A DNA stretch of 64,000 bases from Catenuloplanes atrovinosus (GTDB taxonomy: Bacteria > Actinomycetota > Actinomycetes > Mycobacteriales > Micromonosporaceae): NCBI RefSeq assembly GCF_031458235.1, contig NZ_JAVDYB010000001.1, forward strand, positions 6,000,001-6,064,000. Direction: 5' to 3'. Numbering within the stretch: position 1 is the stretch's first letter; each line of letters begins with the position of its first letter. The notes beneath the pieces are model-generated. The model was not told the origin of the DNA, made no database searches, and saw only the letters and a program-made list of their open reading frames with translations. Shown here piece by piece: positions 50,117 through 60,912 of this stretch. The position numbers and the translations under genes are program-made.

Positions 50117-51473
50117 CAGCGGTCTGCCTCTCGTCGGCGCTCGTGTCGTCCTCGGCGGCTGCCTCGCCCGCGGGCCCGTCCTCGGGCGCGCGGCGCACCA
50201 GGACCGAGTCGATCCGGTTCCGCCGGCCCGTGGTGCCCTCGGCGACCAGGCGCAGCCCGCCCACATTAGCGGTCGCGCCCGGGATCGGGACGCGGCCCAG
50301 CGCCTGGGCGAGCAGGCCGCCCACGGTCTCGACCTCGTCCGCGGGCAGCTCGACCGCGAAGATCTCGCCCAGGTCCTCGATCGGCAGCCGGGCGGTGACC
50401 CGCACCGCGCCGTCCGCCAGCCGCTCGACCGGCGGGCGCTCGTCCACGTCGTACTCGTCGGTGATCTCGCCGACGATCTCCTCGAGGATGTCCTCGATGG
50501 TGACCAGGCCGGCCGTGCCGCCGTACTCGTCGACCACCACGACCAGGTGGGTACGGGCGGCCTGCATCTCGGAGAGCAGGTCGTCCACCGGCTTGGACTC
50601 CGGCACGAACGTGGCCTCGCGCATCAGCTCCGCGACCGGCGTGGCGTCCGCGGCCGGATCGTCGCCCTGGGTGCGGCGGATCACGTCCTTGAGGAAGATC
50701 ACGCCGAGCACGTCGTCCACGCTCTCGCCGATCACCGGGATGCGGGAGAAGCCGGAGCGCATGAAGAGCATCAGTGACTGCCGCAGGCTCTTGTGGCCCT
50801 CGATCCACACCATCTCGGTGCGCGGCACCATCACCTCGCGCGCGATCGTGTCGCCCAGCCCGAAGACCGAGTGGATCATCTCGCGCTCGCCGTGCTCCAC
50901 CACGCCGCGCTGCTCGGCCAGGTCGACCAGTTCGCGCAGCTCCACCTGGCTGGCGAACGGGCCCTCGCGGAAACCCTTGCCGGGGGTGAGCGCGTTGCCG
51001 ATCAAGATGAACAGCGACGCGAGCGGGTTGAGCGCGCGGCCCAGCCAGCGCACCAGCGGCGCGGTGGCGCGGCCCACCGCGTACGCGTGCTGGCGGCCGA
51101 CCGTGCGCGGGGCCACGCCGACCGCGATGAAGCTCACCACGGTCATCGCGCCCGCGGTGATCAGCGCGGCCCGCCACCCGGCGCCGAACGTGTCCACCGC
51201 GACCAGCGCCACCAGCGTGGTGGCGGTCAGCTCGGAGAGCAGCCGCAGCAGCAGCAACAGGTTGATGTGCCGGGCGGCGTCCGACGCCACGATCTGCAGC
51301 GTGTGCGCCCCCCGCGCGCCCTCCCGGGCCTGTTCCGCGGCGCGCGCGGGCGAGACCGCCGCCAGCGCCGCCTCGGTCATCGCGAAGACCCCCGCGAGGA
51401 CGACCAGCCCGGCCGCGATGAACAGCAGCTGGAGGTCGGGTAGCCCCGCGGGGACGGCCGATGCGGCGAGCAT
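50109..51473 (-). CDS. CNNM/CorC-type membrane protein with CBS pair
   Basis: The protein of 454 residues has an N-terminal DUF21 membrane domain with about four spans (LLFIAAGLVVLAGVFAMTEAAL and more), two CBS domains (VMVPRTEMVWIEGHKSLRQS; FVPESKPVDDLLSEM with VVVDEYGGTAGLVTIED) and a C-terminal CorC/HlyC domain. Related proteins affect magnesium or cobalt transport. ATG overlaps the ybeY stop by one base. Confidence 0.93.
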   Translation of the reverse strand: MLAASAVPAGLPDLQLLFIAAGLVVLAGVFAMTEAALAAVSPARAAEQAREGARGAHTLQIVASDAARHINLLLLLRLLSELTATTLVALVAVDTFGAGWRAALITAGAMTVVSFIAVGVAPRTVGRQHAYAVGRATAPLVRWLGRALNPLASLFILIGNALTPGKGFREGPFASQVELRELVDLAEQRGVVEHGEREMIHSVFGLGDTIAREVMVPRTEMVWIEGHKSLRQSLMLFMRSGFSRIPVIGESVDDVLGVIFLKDVIRRTQGDDPAADATPVAELMREATFVPESKPVDDLLSEMQAARTHLVVVVDEYGGTAGLVTIEDILEEIVGEITDEYDVDERPPVERLADGAVRVTARLPIEDLGEIFAVELPADEVETVGGLLAQALGRVPIPGATANVGGLRLVAEGTTGRRNRIDSVLVRRAPEDGPAGEAAAEDDTSADERQTADA

Positions 51474-51955
51474 CAGGAGGGTTCTTTCGCCGATCGGCGC
51501 TGGGCCTGCCACCCGCTGAGCAGGCGGGCCTGGAGGCCGAACATCTCCCGCTCCTCCTCCGGCTCCGCGTGGTCGTAGCCGAGCAGGTGGAGCGCGCCGT
51601 GCACGGTGAGCAGGTGCATCTCGTCCGCGGCGGTGTGCCCCGCGGTGACCGCCTGCTTGGCCGCCACCTCCGGGCAGAGCACGATGTCGCCGAGGAGCGC
51701 GGGCTCGGTGCCGGACGACTCGCCCGGCCCGTGGTCCACGCTCCCCTCGTCCATCGGGAAGGCGAGCACGTCGGTGGGGCCGTCGCCGCCCATCCACCGG
51801 TGGTTCAGCTCCGACATGTACTCGATGTCGACGAGCAGGATGGACAGCTCGGCGAGCGGATTCACACCCATCTCGTCGAGGGCGTGCCGCGCCACGTCCA
51901 GGATGGCATCGGTGTCGACGTCGACCCCGGACTCGTTGGCGATCTCGATGGACAC
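51473..51955 (-). CDS. ybeY: Endoribonuclease YbeY
   Basis: The protein of 160 residues matures 16S rRNA and takes part in ribosome quality control. Zinc ligands His119, His123 and His129 are in [16 protein letters not shown]. Located between phoH and the CNNM gene in the usual order. Confidence 0.96.
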   Translation of the reverse strand: MSIEIANESGVDVDTDAILDVARHALDEMGVNPLAELSILLVDIEYMSELNHRWMGGDGPTDVLAFPMDEGSVDHGPGESSGTEPALLGDIVLCPEVAAKQAVTAGHTAADEMHLLTVHGALHLLGYDHAEPEEEREMFGLQARLLSGWQAQRRSAKEPS

Positions 51956-51994
51956 TGCGGTTGTCGTCTCTTTCCCTGTTTCCCGTTGCCGTGC

Positions 51995-53038
<1,044 letters not shown>

Positions 53039-53390
53039 AGTGCGGCCCGCGGGCCTCCGCCACCTGCTTCCGATCTTGATGCCGCACCCCGTCGGCGCGG
53101 CGGGCGAGTAGCTGCCATCGTATCGGGTCAACGCCGGAGGCACCGACGCCATTTCCCCGGGTGGCACGCCGGTTTCGGCGCCCGAAGATCACTCGCAGTA
53201 TCCGACCGATCACGGTGACGGATGCAATTAGCTGCACCATCCATGCACTTCCCGTGCATGGATAACGATTCAGTCGAGATTTCCATCGGGTTACTGCGCG
53301 ACCACTCAGCCGACGACAGTATTCGATCGCCGTACGGCGCAATTCGACGTTCCTTGCTCGGGAAACAATCCTTTCCGAATGGAGTCCGGC
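53039..53390. other. Divergent intergenic region with hairpin, 352 bp
   Basis: Between phoH (minus) and the DUF3311 gene (plus). It is AT-richer than average around 53190-53370. It holds a perfect ten-base inverted repeat ATCCATGCAC / GTGCATGGAT with a five-base loop (53239-53263). Both promoters should lie here. No gene is supported. Confidence 0.6.
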
Positions 53391-53705
53391 ATGGCCGATG
53401 ACTTCTATGGCCGCGCGCCATATTCAAGATCAGCACGATCATCCGGGTCACGATCACGATCACGACCGGATCGGTACGTACACCCCGACGGCCGCACCGG
53501 CACGGCCGACGAGGAGCGCCCCGACTCGAGCCCGTGGCACTGGCTGCTCTGGGTGCCGATCGTGATCCCGCTGATGCCGGTGCTCTACAACGACATGAAC
53601 CCGCGGTTCCTCGGGCTGCCGTTCTACTACTGGTCCCAGCTGGCCTTCGCGGGGCTGGCCTCCCTGGTCATCACGGTGGTGCACCTCGCCACGAAGGACC
53701 GGTGA
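53391..53705 (+). CDS. DUF3311 membrane protein
   Basis: The protein of 104 residues has a basic, Ser/Arg-rich N terminus (SRSARSSGSRSRSRPDR) and two spans (WHWLLWVPIVIPLMPVLY; YYWSQLAFAGLASLVITVVH), the DUF3311 layout. Such proteins accompany solute symporters. GGAG lies six bases before the ATG. Stop overlaps the symporter GTG. Confidence 0.85.
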   Translation: MADDFYGRAPYSRSARSSGSRSRSRPDRYVHPDGRTGTADEERPDSSPWHWLLWVPIVIPLMPVLYNDMNPRFLGLPFYYWSQLAFAGLASLVITVVHLATKDR

Positions 53706-55420
53706 CGATTCCGATGCCGTCCTTCGCCGACAACCAGACCCAATTCTGGATCTTCGCTTTCGTCTTCGGCGTCGTAACGATCATGGGATTCGCGGCGGGC
53801 CGGTGGCGCCGCCCCGCCTCCATTCACACGCTGGAGGAATGGGGGCTCGGTGGCCGCGCGTTCGGCAACTGGGTCACGTTCTTCCTGCTGAGCGGCGATG
53901 TCTACACCGCCTACACGTTCGTGGCCGTGCCCACGCTGGTGTACGGTCTCGGCGCCGCCGGCTTCTTCCCGGCGCCGTTCCTGGTGATCGTCTACCCGAT
54001 GCTGTTCGTGGTGCTCAGCCGCTTCTGGTCGGTCTGCCACGTGCACGGCTTCGTCACCCCGGCCGAGTTCGTCCGGGCCCGGTTCGGCTCACGCGGGCTG
54101 GGCGCGCTGGTCGCGGTGCTGGGCATCACGGCCACCATGCCGTACATCGCGGTGCAGCTGATCGGCATCGAGGCGGTCTTCACCGTGATGGGCCTGCCCG
54201 GCGGGTGGCCGCTGACCGCCGCGTTCGTGGTGCTGGCGCTCTACACGTTCAACTCCGGGCTGCGCGCGCCGGCGCTGATCTCCATCGTGAAGGACGCGCT
54301 GGTCGTCTGGACCGTGCTGGCCGCGTTCATCATCGTCAGCTCGAACGCCAACGGCTGGGACGGCGTCTTCCGGGTCGCGGAGGCCCGGTTCGCCTCCACG
54401 CCGCGCACCGACGACGGACTGCTGCTGGACGGGCACGACCAGCTCAGCTACGTCACGCTCGCGCTCGGCTCGGCCGTCGCGCTGTTCCTCTACCCGCACA
54501 CGCTCACCGGCGTGCTCGCCGCCCGAAACCGCGGTGTGCTGCGGCGCAACCTCGCCGCGCTACCGCTCTACACGCTCACCCTCGGCGTGCTCATGCTGCT
54601 CGGCTTCGCGGCGATCTTCAGCGGGATCGAGCCGGTCGGCGGCGACCGCAACACGGTGGTGCCGCTCTGGTTCAACTCCGCCTTCCCGGAGTGGTGCGCG
54701 GGCCTGGCGTTCGCCGCGATCGGCGTCGGCGCGATGGTGCCCGCCGCGATCATGTCGATCGCCGCGGCGAACCTGTTCACCCGGAACATCTACCGCGAGT
54801 ACATCCGGCCGGACGCCAGCGAGGCGGAGGAGACCACGGTCAGCAAGATCGCCTCGCTGACCGTGAAGTTCGGCGCCGTGCTCGTGATCCTGCTGCTCAA
54901 CACGCAGTTCGCGGTGGACCTCCAGCTCATCGGCGGCGTCGTGATCATGCAGACGCTGCCGGCCGTGGCGATCGGCCTGTACACGAGCTGGCTGCACCGC
55001 TGGGCGCTGATCGCCGGCATCGGCGCCGGGCTGGTGGCCGGGCTGGCGATGCTGTACCAGATCCCGCAGGTGGGCGGGCCGGACGGCGCCACGGTGATCC
55101 GCGAGCACTTCGGCGGGTCGGCCTGGCCGCTGGCCAACCTCGGCCTGGACACGGAGAGCAGCATCTACGTCGGCGTGGTGGCACTCGCGGTGAACCTGCT
55201 GGTCGCGGCCGTCCTGACGCCGGTGCTGCGCGGCATCGACCGCAACGGCGGCGCGGACCGCACGCGGCCCCGCGACTACACGGCGGACGAGGGCGACCCG
55301 ACGGTGCGCCGGATGAGCGAGCTGGTCGACGGCGGCACCGACACCGAGGGGCGCGAGCACCCGCTCCTGGTGCCGCGGCAGACCCGGTACACGCCGGCGA
55401 CCACGTACCGACGGCGATGA
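53702..55420 (+). CDS. Sodium:solute symporter, monocarboxylate type
   Basis: The protein of 572 residues has about 13 spans. Family segments include EEWGLGGRAFGNWVTFFLLS, GDVYTAYTFVAVPTLVYG, ALYTFNSGLRAPALISIVKD and the late IGVGAMVPAAIMSIAAANLF. The DUF3311 pairing fits MctP/MctC-like importers of acetate, pyruvate or propionate. The C-terminal tail of 50 residues is charged. Confidence 0.88.
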   Translation: MTIPMPSFADNQTQFWIFAFVFGVVTIMGFAAGRWRRPASIHTLEEWGLGGRAFGNWVTFFLLSGDVYTAYTFVAVPTLVYGLGAAGFFPAPFLVIVYPMLFVVLSRFWSVCHVHGFVTPAEFVRARFGSRGLGALVAVLGITATMPYIAVQLIGIEAVFTVMGLPGGWPLTAAFVVLALYTFNSGLRAPALISIVKDALVVWTVLAAFIIVSSNANGWDGVFRVAEARFASTPRTDDGLLLDGHDQLSYVTLALGSAVALFLYPHTLTGVLAARNRGVLRRNLAALPLYTLTLGVLMLLGFAAIFSGIEPVGGDRNTVVPLWFNSAFPEWCAGLAFAAIGVGAMVPAAIMSIAAANLFTRNIYREYIRPDASEAEETTVSKIASLTVKFGAVLVILLLNTQFAVDLQLIGGVVIMQTLPAVAIGLYTSWLHRWALIAGIGAGLVAGLAMLYQIPQVGGPDGATVIREHFGGSAWPLANLGLDTESSIYVGVVALAVNLLVAAVLTPVLRGIDRNGGADRTRPRDYTADEGDPTVRRMSELVDGGTDTEGREHPLLVPRQTRYTPATTYRRR

Positions 55421-55599
55421 ATACCTCGGCGGTGGGTCGTCACAGTGCGTGACGGCCCACCGCCGGCCCGGCATTCGATGTCCGTCATTCGTCTCTTCGC
55501 GTCGACTTCGCGCGTCCGGCAGCTACAATCGCGCCACCGCCGCCACCCCGGCCGGCGGCATGGCCTGCGGTGACGGCCGGAGCACGGGGAGGTAGGGGC

Positions 55600-56637
55600 A
55601 TGGGCGAGGCGGGCTGGGCGGGCCTGCTGACCGCGGTTCACGACGCACTGTTCGCATGCGATCGGGAGACGCGGTTCGCACTGGCCGGCACCGACAGGCG
55701 ACTGTGGCTCACCGTGCGTGCGGACTCCGTGACGGCGGAGATCCCGGCGTACGACCCGGCGATGCTGACCGAGCTGGACTGGCGCCCACCGGCGCCGGGG
55801 CAGGGCGTGTGGACCTACGAGGTGCCGCGCACGGTCGAGCACGTGGAGTGGCTGTGCCGGTTCGCGGTGCACGGCGCGAGCCTGCTGATCACGCCGGACC
55901 CGGGCACGCTGACGTTCTACGAGTCGGACCCGGAGGCGGACCCCACGCCGGCGCCGGTGCTGACCGTGGTGCCGGACCTCGCGCCGGAGCCGTCCGCCCC
56001 CGAGCCGCCCGAGCCGCCCGCGCCCGAGCCGGCTGCCACGCTCACGGTCGTGCCGGAGCCGGCGGAGGCGCCGCCGGCGTCCGCGGCGTTGACCCTGGTG
56101 CCGGAGCCGGAGTTCATCGTCGTGCCGGAGGCGGAGGCCACGCTCGCGCTGCCGGTGGCGGTGCGGACGGCCCCCGTACCGCCGGCGCCGTTGACCGTGG
56201 TGCCGGAACCGGAGGCCGCGCCGGTGTGGCCGGAGGACCCGCTGGCCGCGCTGCGCGCCGTGCTGTCCGACGCGGTCGCGTCGCGCGACCTGACCGGGTA
56301 CGTGTCCGCGCTGCGCACGGCCGCGGTCTCCATGCCGCTGCTGGACGACCCGTCGCCGGAGACCGGCGTCCGCCCGGCCGTGGTGCGCGGCGCGGACAAC
56401 GCGATCTTCCTGCCCGTCTTCACCTCGCCGGACGGGCTGGCCGAGTTCGCCGGAATCGGCGTGCCGTTCCTCACCGTCTCCTTCGACGACCTGCTCAACG
56501 ACTGGCCGGAGCCGGACTGGGGCATGATCGTCGACCCGCGGGCGGAGTGGACGCTCACGCTGACCGCGGGCTCGCTGGCCGAGCTGCGCGCGTTCACCGC
56601 ACCGGCCGGCACGCTCCCGGAGGCCGCGGCCGGCTGA
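55600..56637 (+). CDS. SseB-like domain protein
   Basis: The protein has 345 residues. An N-terminal domain (WAGLLTAVHDALFACDRETR) is followed by a Pro/Glu/Val-rich linker with repeated (L)TVVPEPE units and a C-terminal SseB-type domain (LAALRAVLSDAVASRDLTGY, GADNAIFLPVFTSPDGLAEF, WGMIVDPRAEWTLTLTAG). SseB-like proteins in actinobacteria often sit with type VII secretion; no such genes are near. GGAGGTAGGGG precedes the ATG. Confidence 0.75.
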   Translation: MGEAGWAGLLTAVHDALFACDRETRFALAGTDRRLWLTVRADSVTAEIPAYDPAMLTELDWRPPAPGQGVWTYEVPRTVEHVEWLCRFAVHGASLLITPDPGTLTFYESDPEADPTPAPVLTVVPDLAPEPSAPEPPEPPAPEPAATLTVVPEPAEAPPASAALTLVPEPEFIVVPEAEATLALPVAVRTAPVPPAPLTVVPEPEAAPVWPEDPLAALRAVLSDAVASRDLTGYVSALRTAAVSMPLLDDPSPETGVRPAVVRGADNAIFLPVFTSPDGLAEFAGIGVPFLTVSFDDLLNDWPEPDWGMIVDPRAEWTLTLTAGSLAELRAFTAPAGTLPEAAAG

Positions 56638-56642
56638 GCCGC

Positions 56643-56673
56643 GGGCGTCCCCCGGCGCCGCCGCGGGACGCCC
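56643..56673. terminator. Hairpin terminator between convergent genes
   Basis: GGGCGTCCC and GGGACGCCC are perfect nine-base complements with a 13-base loop, directly after the SseB-like stop and before the end of the convergent hydrolase gene. Confidence 0.7.
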
Positions 56674-56679
56674 GGCCGG

Positions 56680-58029
56680 TCACGAGACGCCGTCGAACGT
56701 CTCCTGGGTGCGGGTGAAGCGGTAGGTCGCCCAGTGCATGCGGACCACCGTGCCGGTCTCGTCGCGGGTGAGCCGCAGCAGCTCGCCCACCTCCCGGCCG
56801 GAGACGGTGCGGAGCACGTCCGCGCGGTCCGGCAGCGGTGTGAAGATCGCCGGGGGCCGGTCGGCCGGCGCGTCCGGGTAGCGGGCCTGAAGCGTGCCGC
56901 CGTGCCAGGAGAACACGTGCTGGAAGCCCTCGGCGAACCACGGGCCCAGCACCGAGCGGTACGCCTCCGGGACCGGCGGGCCCGGCCGCCACGGCGTGAT
57001 CTCCGCCGGGTCGGACTCCACCGCCGCGCTCAGCAGCGTGTGCGACAGCTCGTGCGTCACGTCCGCGGTCCCGGACGAGCCGAGCACGGCCACGCCCATC
57101 GCGCCGGGCGTGCCCGGGCCGCCGCGCCGGCCGTACACGCTGGCCAGGAAGCCGGGCATGGCGCCGTCGTGGCCCACGTGCACGATCCGCGGGCCGGGCT
57201 GGAAGAGGATCAGGCCCAGTCCGATCGAGCGCGCCCAGACCGTCTCGTCCCACGGCGTGGCCGGCCAGCGCATCTCGTCCAGCGTGGCCGGCGCCAGCAC
57301 CCGCCCGGCCGGGTCGATCGCGGCCGGGTCGGCCAGGAACGCCGCCCACCGCGCCATGTCCGCGGCCGTGCTCCACAGCTGCGCGGCCGGGCCCGCCGCG
57401 CGCATGTCGAACGGCGGCTCCGGGCGCGCGGTGTCCGAGTACAGGTCGACCAGGTAGCCAACCGCGGCCCGCTCCGGCCGGTCGACCGTGGTGGCGTGCA
57501 GGCGCAGCGGGCGCAGCACCCGGTCGTGCAGCACCTCGGCCCAGGTTCCGCCGCGGCGCCGGGCCACCACCTGGCCGAGCAGTGCCAGGCCCAGGTTCGA
57601 GTAGTGGAAACGGCGGCCGGGCGGCAGCACCCGCTCGGCCCGGGCCAGCTCGGCCAGCAGCGCGCCGGTCTCCGGCGTGACCAGCGTGTCCCACACGTCT
57701 CCCCACGGCTCGCGCTGCAGGCCGGACGTGTGCGACAGCAGCCGGCGGATGGTCAGCTCGCCGTGCGCGGGCACGTCCAGGTGCCGGCCCAGCGGGTCGT
57801 CCAGGTCGAGCAGGCCGTCGTCACGGGCCTGGAGCACGAGCACCGCGGTCAGCGTCTTGGTGACCGAGCCGATCCGGAACCGGGTGTCGTCGTTCAGCGG
57901 GCGGTCCGTGCCCGAGGTGCCGATCGCGGCCGTCCAGAGCGGACGGTCCGCGCGGTGCAGCGCGACCTGGAGCGCGGGAATCCGGCCCTCGGCCTGCGCC
58001 GCCTGTACCAGACGGAGCAGCGAGGTCAC
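56680..58029 (-). CDS. Serine hydrolase, class C beta-lactamase fold
   Basis: The protein of 449 residues has the catalytic Ser55-x-x-Lys58 (IGSVTKTLTAVL) and the YSN triad (FHYSNLGLALLG). No signal peptide is seen, so it is probably cytosolic: an esterase or peptidase rather than a secreted beta-lactamase. A C-terminal beta domain of about 120 residues follows. It overlaps the HIT gene by four bases. Confidence 0.88.
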   Translation of the reverse strand: MTSLLRLVQAAQAEGRIPALQVALHRADRPLWTAAIGTSGTDRPLNDDTRFRIGSVTKTLTAVLVLQARDDGLLDLDDPLGRHLDVPAHGELTIRRLLSHTSGLQREPWGDVWDTLVTPETGALLAELARAERVLPPGRRFHYSNLGLALLGQVVARRRGGTWAEVLHDRVLRPLRLHATTVDRPERAAVGYLVDLYSDTARPEPPFDMRAAGPAAQLWSTAADMARWAAFLADPAAIDPAGRVLAPATLDEMRWPATPWDETVWARSIGLGLILFQPGPRIVHVGHDGAMPGFLASVYGRRGGPGTPGAMGVAVLGSSGTADVTHELSHTLLSAAVESDPAEITPWRPGPPVPEAYRSVLGPWFAEGFQHVFSWHGGTLQARYPDAPADRPPAIFTPLPDRADVLRTVSGREVGELLRLTRDETGTVVRMHWATYRFTRTQETFDGVS

Positions 58030-58379
58030 CGAGGGCTCAGCATCGGGCCGAGCGGGGCGCCGCCGACCACGTGCGCGTGCACGTGGAAGACCTCCTGCCC
58101 GCCGTACCCGCCGGTATTGAAGATCGTCCGGAAGCCGTCCGTGAGCAGCCCCTCGGACCGGGCCACCGCCGCGGCCGCGGCCAGCACCTCGCCGGCCAGC
58201 CCGGCGTCCGCCAGCGCGAGCGCGGCGACGTCGGCGTGATGCTCCTTCGGGATCACCAGGACGTGCACCGGCGCCTTCGGGCCGATGTCGCGGAAGGCCA
58301 GCGTGGTCTCGGTCTCGTGCACCACGTCGGCCGGGATGTCCCCGGCCACGATCTTGCAGAACAGGCAGTCAGCGCTCAT
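58026..58379 (-). CDS. HIT (histidine triad) family protein
   Basis: The protein of 117 residues has the triad His99-V-His101-A-His103 (VFHVHAHVVGG), the middle His being the nucleophile, and a zinc-type CLFCKIV start. It hydrolyses nucleoside phosphoramidates or dinucleotides. Coupled to the downstream hydrolase. Confidence 0.94.
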   Translation of the reverse strand: MSADCLFCKIVAGDIPADVVHETETTLAFRDIGPKAPVHVLVIPKEHHADVAALALADAGLAGEVLAAAAAVARSEGLLTDGFRTIFNTGGYGGQEVFHVHAHVVGGAPLGPMLSPR

Positions 58380-58459
58380 CCGGAAATCTTAGAGATGCCC
58401 GGGCGGCGGAGCTGACAGGATCGGACGGTCGGCGAACACGAGGCGAGGGCGGTGCGGGC

Positions 58460-60868
58460 ATGTCGGACGACGCGCGGCGGGAGGAGGCGGTCGAGCGCGC
58501 GGTGGCGCGGCTCGGCGTCGAGGACAAGGTGCGGCTACTGTCCGGCCAGGACTTCTGGGCGCTCCCCGCGCTGCCGGAGATCGGGCTCGCGTCGCTGGTC
58601 ATGTCCGACGGGCCGGTCGGCGTGCGCGGCACCGGCTGGGCGCCGGACGACCCGTCGGTGGTGCTGCCCAGCCCGACCGCGCTGGCCGCGACCTGGGACG
58701 TGGAGCTGGCCCGCACGGCCGGCCGGATGCTCGGCCAGGAGTGCCGGCGCAAGGGCGTGCACGTTCTGCTGGCGCCGACCGTCAACCTGCACCGATCCCC
58801 GCTGGGCGGCCGGCACTTCGAGTGCTACTCGGAAGATCCGCTGCTCACCGGCGAGGTCGGGGCCGCGTACGTGACCGGCGTGCAGGACCAGGGCGTCGGC
58901 ACCACGGTCAAGCACTTCGTCGGCAACGACTCCGAGACCGATCGGATGAGCGTGGACGTGCGCATCGGCGAGCGCGCGCTGCGTGAGCTGTACCTGGCGC
59001 CGTTCGCGCGGATCACGGCCGCGGGCGCGTGGGGCGCGATGGCCGCGTACAACACGGTCAACGGGCTGACCATGACCGAGCACGGCCCGCTGCAGAACGA
59101 CGTGCTCAAGCGCGAGTGGGGCTGGGACGGCGCGATCGTCTCCGACTGGACCGCGGCGCGCAGCACGGTGGCGAGCGCGCTCGGCGGTCTCGACGTGGTG
59201 ATGCCCGCGTTCGGCGACCCGTGGGGGCCGGCCCTGCTGCGTGCCGTGCGCGCCGGCGAGGTACCGGAGAAGGTCCTGGACGACAAGGTACGCCGGGTGC
59301 TGCGCCTCGCGGCCCGGGTCGGCATCCTGGACGGCGCGCCCGGAGTCCGGCCGTCGCTGCCCGCGCTGGACGGCGCCCAGGTGGCCCGGGAGATCGCGAC
59401 CCGGTCGTTCGTGCTGGCCCGCAACGAGCGGAACCTGCTGCCGCTGGACGGCGGCGAGCTGCGCAGGGTGGCGCTGCTGGGCGCGCTCGCGGCGGACGCG
59501 CGGGTGCTCGGCGGCGGCAGCGCGCAGGTGTTCCCGCCGTACGTGATCTCGCCGCGCGACGGGCTGGCCGCGGCGCTGCCCGGCGCGTCCGTGGTCTATG
59601 CGCCGGGCGCCGACCCGCGTCCGCACCTGCCCGCCCTCGCCTGCGACGGCCTGACCGCCACGCTGCGCGGGTCCGGCTTCCGGGTGTTGCACAGCACGCC
59701 GCTGCCGGTCGCGACCGTACGGTGGATGGGCGCGCCGCCGTCCGGCGTGGACCCGGACGCGCTCTCCACCGTGGAGATCACCGGCCGGCTCACTCCACCG
59801 GCCTCCGGCGTGCACGAGCTGTCGATCATCGGGTTCGGGCAGGTCGTGCTGCGGGTGGCCGGCGACGTGATCTTCGAGGGCGCGGTCTTCGCGGACGACG
59901 CGGACCCGGAGACGGTGTTCCACGAGTCGGTCGAGCGCCGTTTCCCGGTGCCGCTGACCGCCGGTGAGGCGGTCGACGTGTCGCTGACGCTGGAGGTGCG
60001 GCCCGCCGTCGCCGGCTTCGTCAACGTCGGCCTCGGGTACGCGCCGCCCGGCCCCTCCCCCGACGAGCTGCTCGACCGGGCCGTCGCCGCCGCCCGCGAC
60101 GCGGACGTGGCCGTGGTCGTGGTCGGCACCACCGAGGAGGTCGAGTCCGAGGGTTTCGACCGCACCACGCTCGCGCTCCCCGGCCGCCAGGACGAGTTGG
60201 TCCGCCGCGTGGCCGCCGCCAACCCGCGCACGATCGTGGTGGTGAACGCCGGCTCGCCGGTGCTGATGCCGTGGCTGGACGAGGTGCCGGCCGTGCTGCT
60301 CACCTGGTTCCCCGGTCAGGAGGCCGGCGCCGCGCTCGCCGACGTGCTGCTCGGCCTGGCCGAGCCCGGCGGCCGGCTGCCCACCACCTGGCCGCGCCGC
60401 GACGAGGACGCGCTCTCCACGACGCCGTCCGGCGGCATCCTCGCCTACGAGGAGGGCGTCTTCGTCGGTTACCGGTCCGGCACCGCCGCCGCGCCGCTGT
60501 TCCCGTTCGGGCACGGGCTGGGCTACACCACGTGGTCGTACGAGTCGATCGCGGTCGAGACCGACCCCGCGCACGCCGGCACCGTCGTGGTCCGGCTGCG
60601 CAACACCGGCTCCCGCCCCGGCCGCGAGATCGTCCAGATCTACCTGGGCGCGGCCGTCGGCACCACGGTCGACCGCCCGGACCGCTGGCTGGCCGGCTTC
60701 GCCCCGGTGTCCGCCGCCCCCGGCCACACCGTGGAGGCCCGCATCCCGCTGCCGCCACGCGCCTTCCAGATCTGGGACGACGGCTGGCAGGCGGTCCCCG
60801 GCACCTACCGCGTCGAGGCCGCCCACTCCCTCCACGACCGCCGCCTGACCACCGAACTGAGCATCTGA
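58460..60868 (+). CDS. GH3 beta-glycosidase with inserted PA14-like domain
   Basis: The enzyme of 802 residues has a TIM barrel with KHFVGNDSETDR and nucleophile Asp229 (IVSDWTAARS), a second alpha/beta domain, an inserted PA14-like segment (ITGRLTPPASGVHELSIIG, about residues 430-520) and a C-terminal fibronectin-like domain (VVVRLRNTGSRPGREIVQIY). It resembles beta-glucosidases. It lacks a signal peptide, so it may act on imported oligosaccharides. Confidence 0.92.
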   Translation: MSDDARREEAVERAVARLGVEDKVRLLSGQDFWALPALPEIGLASLVMSDGPVGVRGTGWAPDDPSVVLPSPTALAATWDVELARTAGRMLGQECRRKGVHVLLAPTVNLHRSPLGGRHFECYSEDPLLTGEVGAAYVTGVQDQGVGTTVKHFVGNDSETDRMSVDVRIGERALRELYLAPFARITAAGAWGAMAAYNTVNGLTMTEHGPLQNDVLKREWGWDGAIVSDWTAARSTVASALGGLDVVMPAFGDPWGPALLRAVRAGEVPEKVLDDKVRRVLRLAARVGILDGAPGVRPSLPALDGAQVAREIATRSFVLARNERNLLPLDGGELRRVALLGALAADARVLGGGSAQVFPPYVISPRDGLAAALPGASVVYAPGADPRPHLPALACDGLTATLRGSGFRVLHSTPLPVATVRWMGAPPSGVDPDALSTVEITGRLTPPASGVHELSIIGFGQVVLRVAGDVIFEGAVFADDADPETVFHESVERRFPVPLTAGEAVDVSLTLEVRPAVAGFVNVGLGYAPPGPSPDELLDRAVAAARDADVAVVVVGTTEEVESEGFDRTTLALPGRQDELVRRVAAANPRTIVVVNAGSPVLMPWLDEVPAVLLTWFPGQEAGAALADVLLGLAEPGGRLPTTWPRRDEDALSTTPSGGILAYEEGVFVGYRSGTAAAPLFPFGHGLGYTTWSYESIAVETDPAHAGTVVVRLRNTGSRPGREIVQIYLGAAVGTTVDRPDRWLAGFAPVSAAPGHTVEARIPLPPRAFQIWDDGWQAVPGTYRVEAAHSLHDRRLTTELSI

Positions 60869-60912
60869 CCGGCCACGCCCGGCGGTCGCACGGCGTCCGG
60901 CAGGATGGGCGG

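Noticed and set aside
56680-58029. Secreted beta-lactamase
   Set aside because: SxxK and YSN are present but there is no signal peptide and it is coupled to a HIT gene, so a cytosolic esterase or peptidase is more likely.
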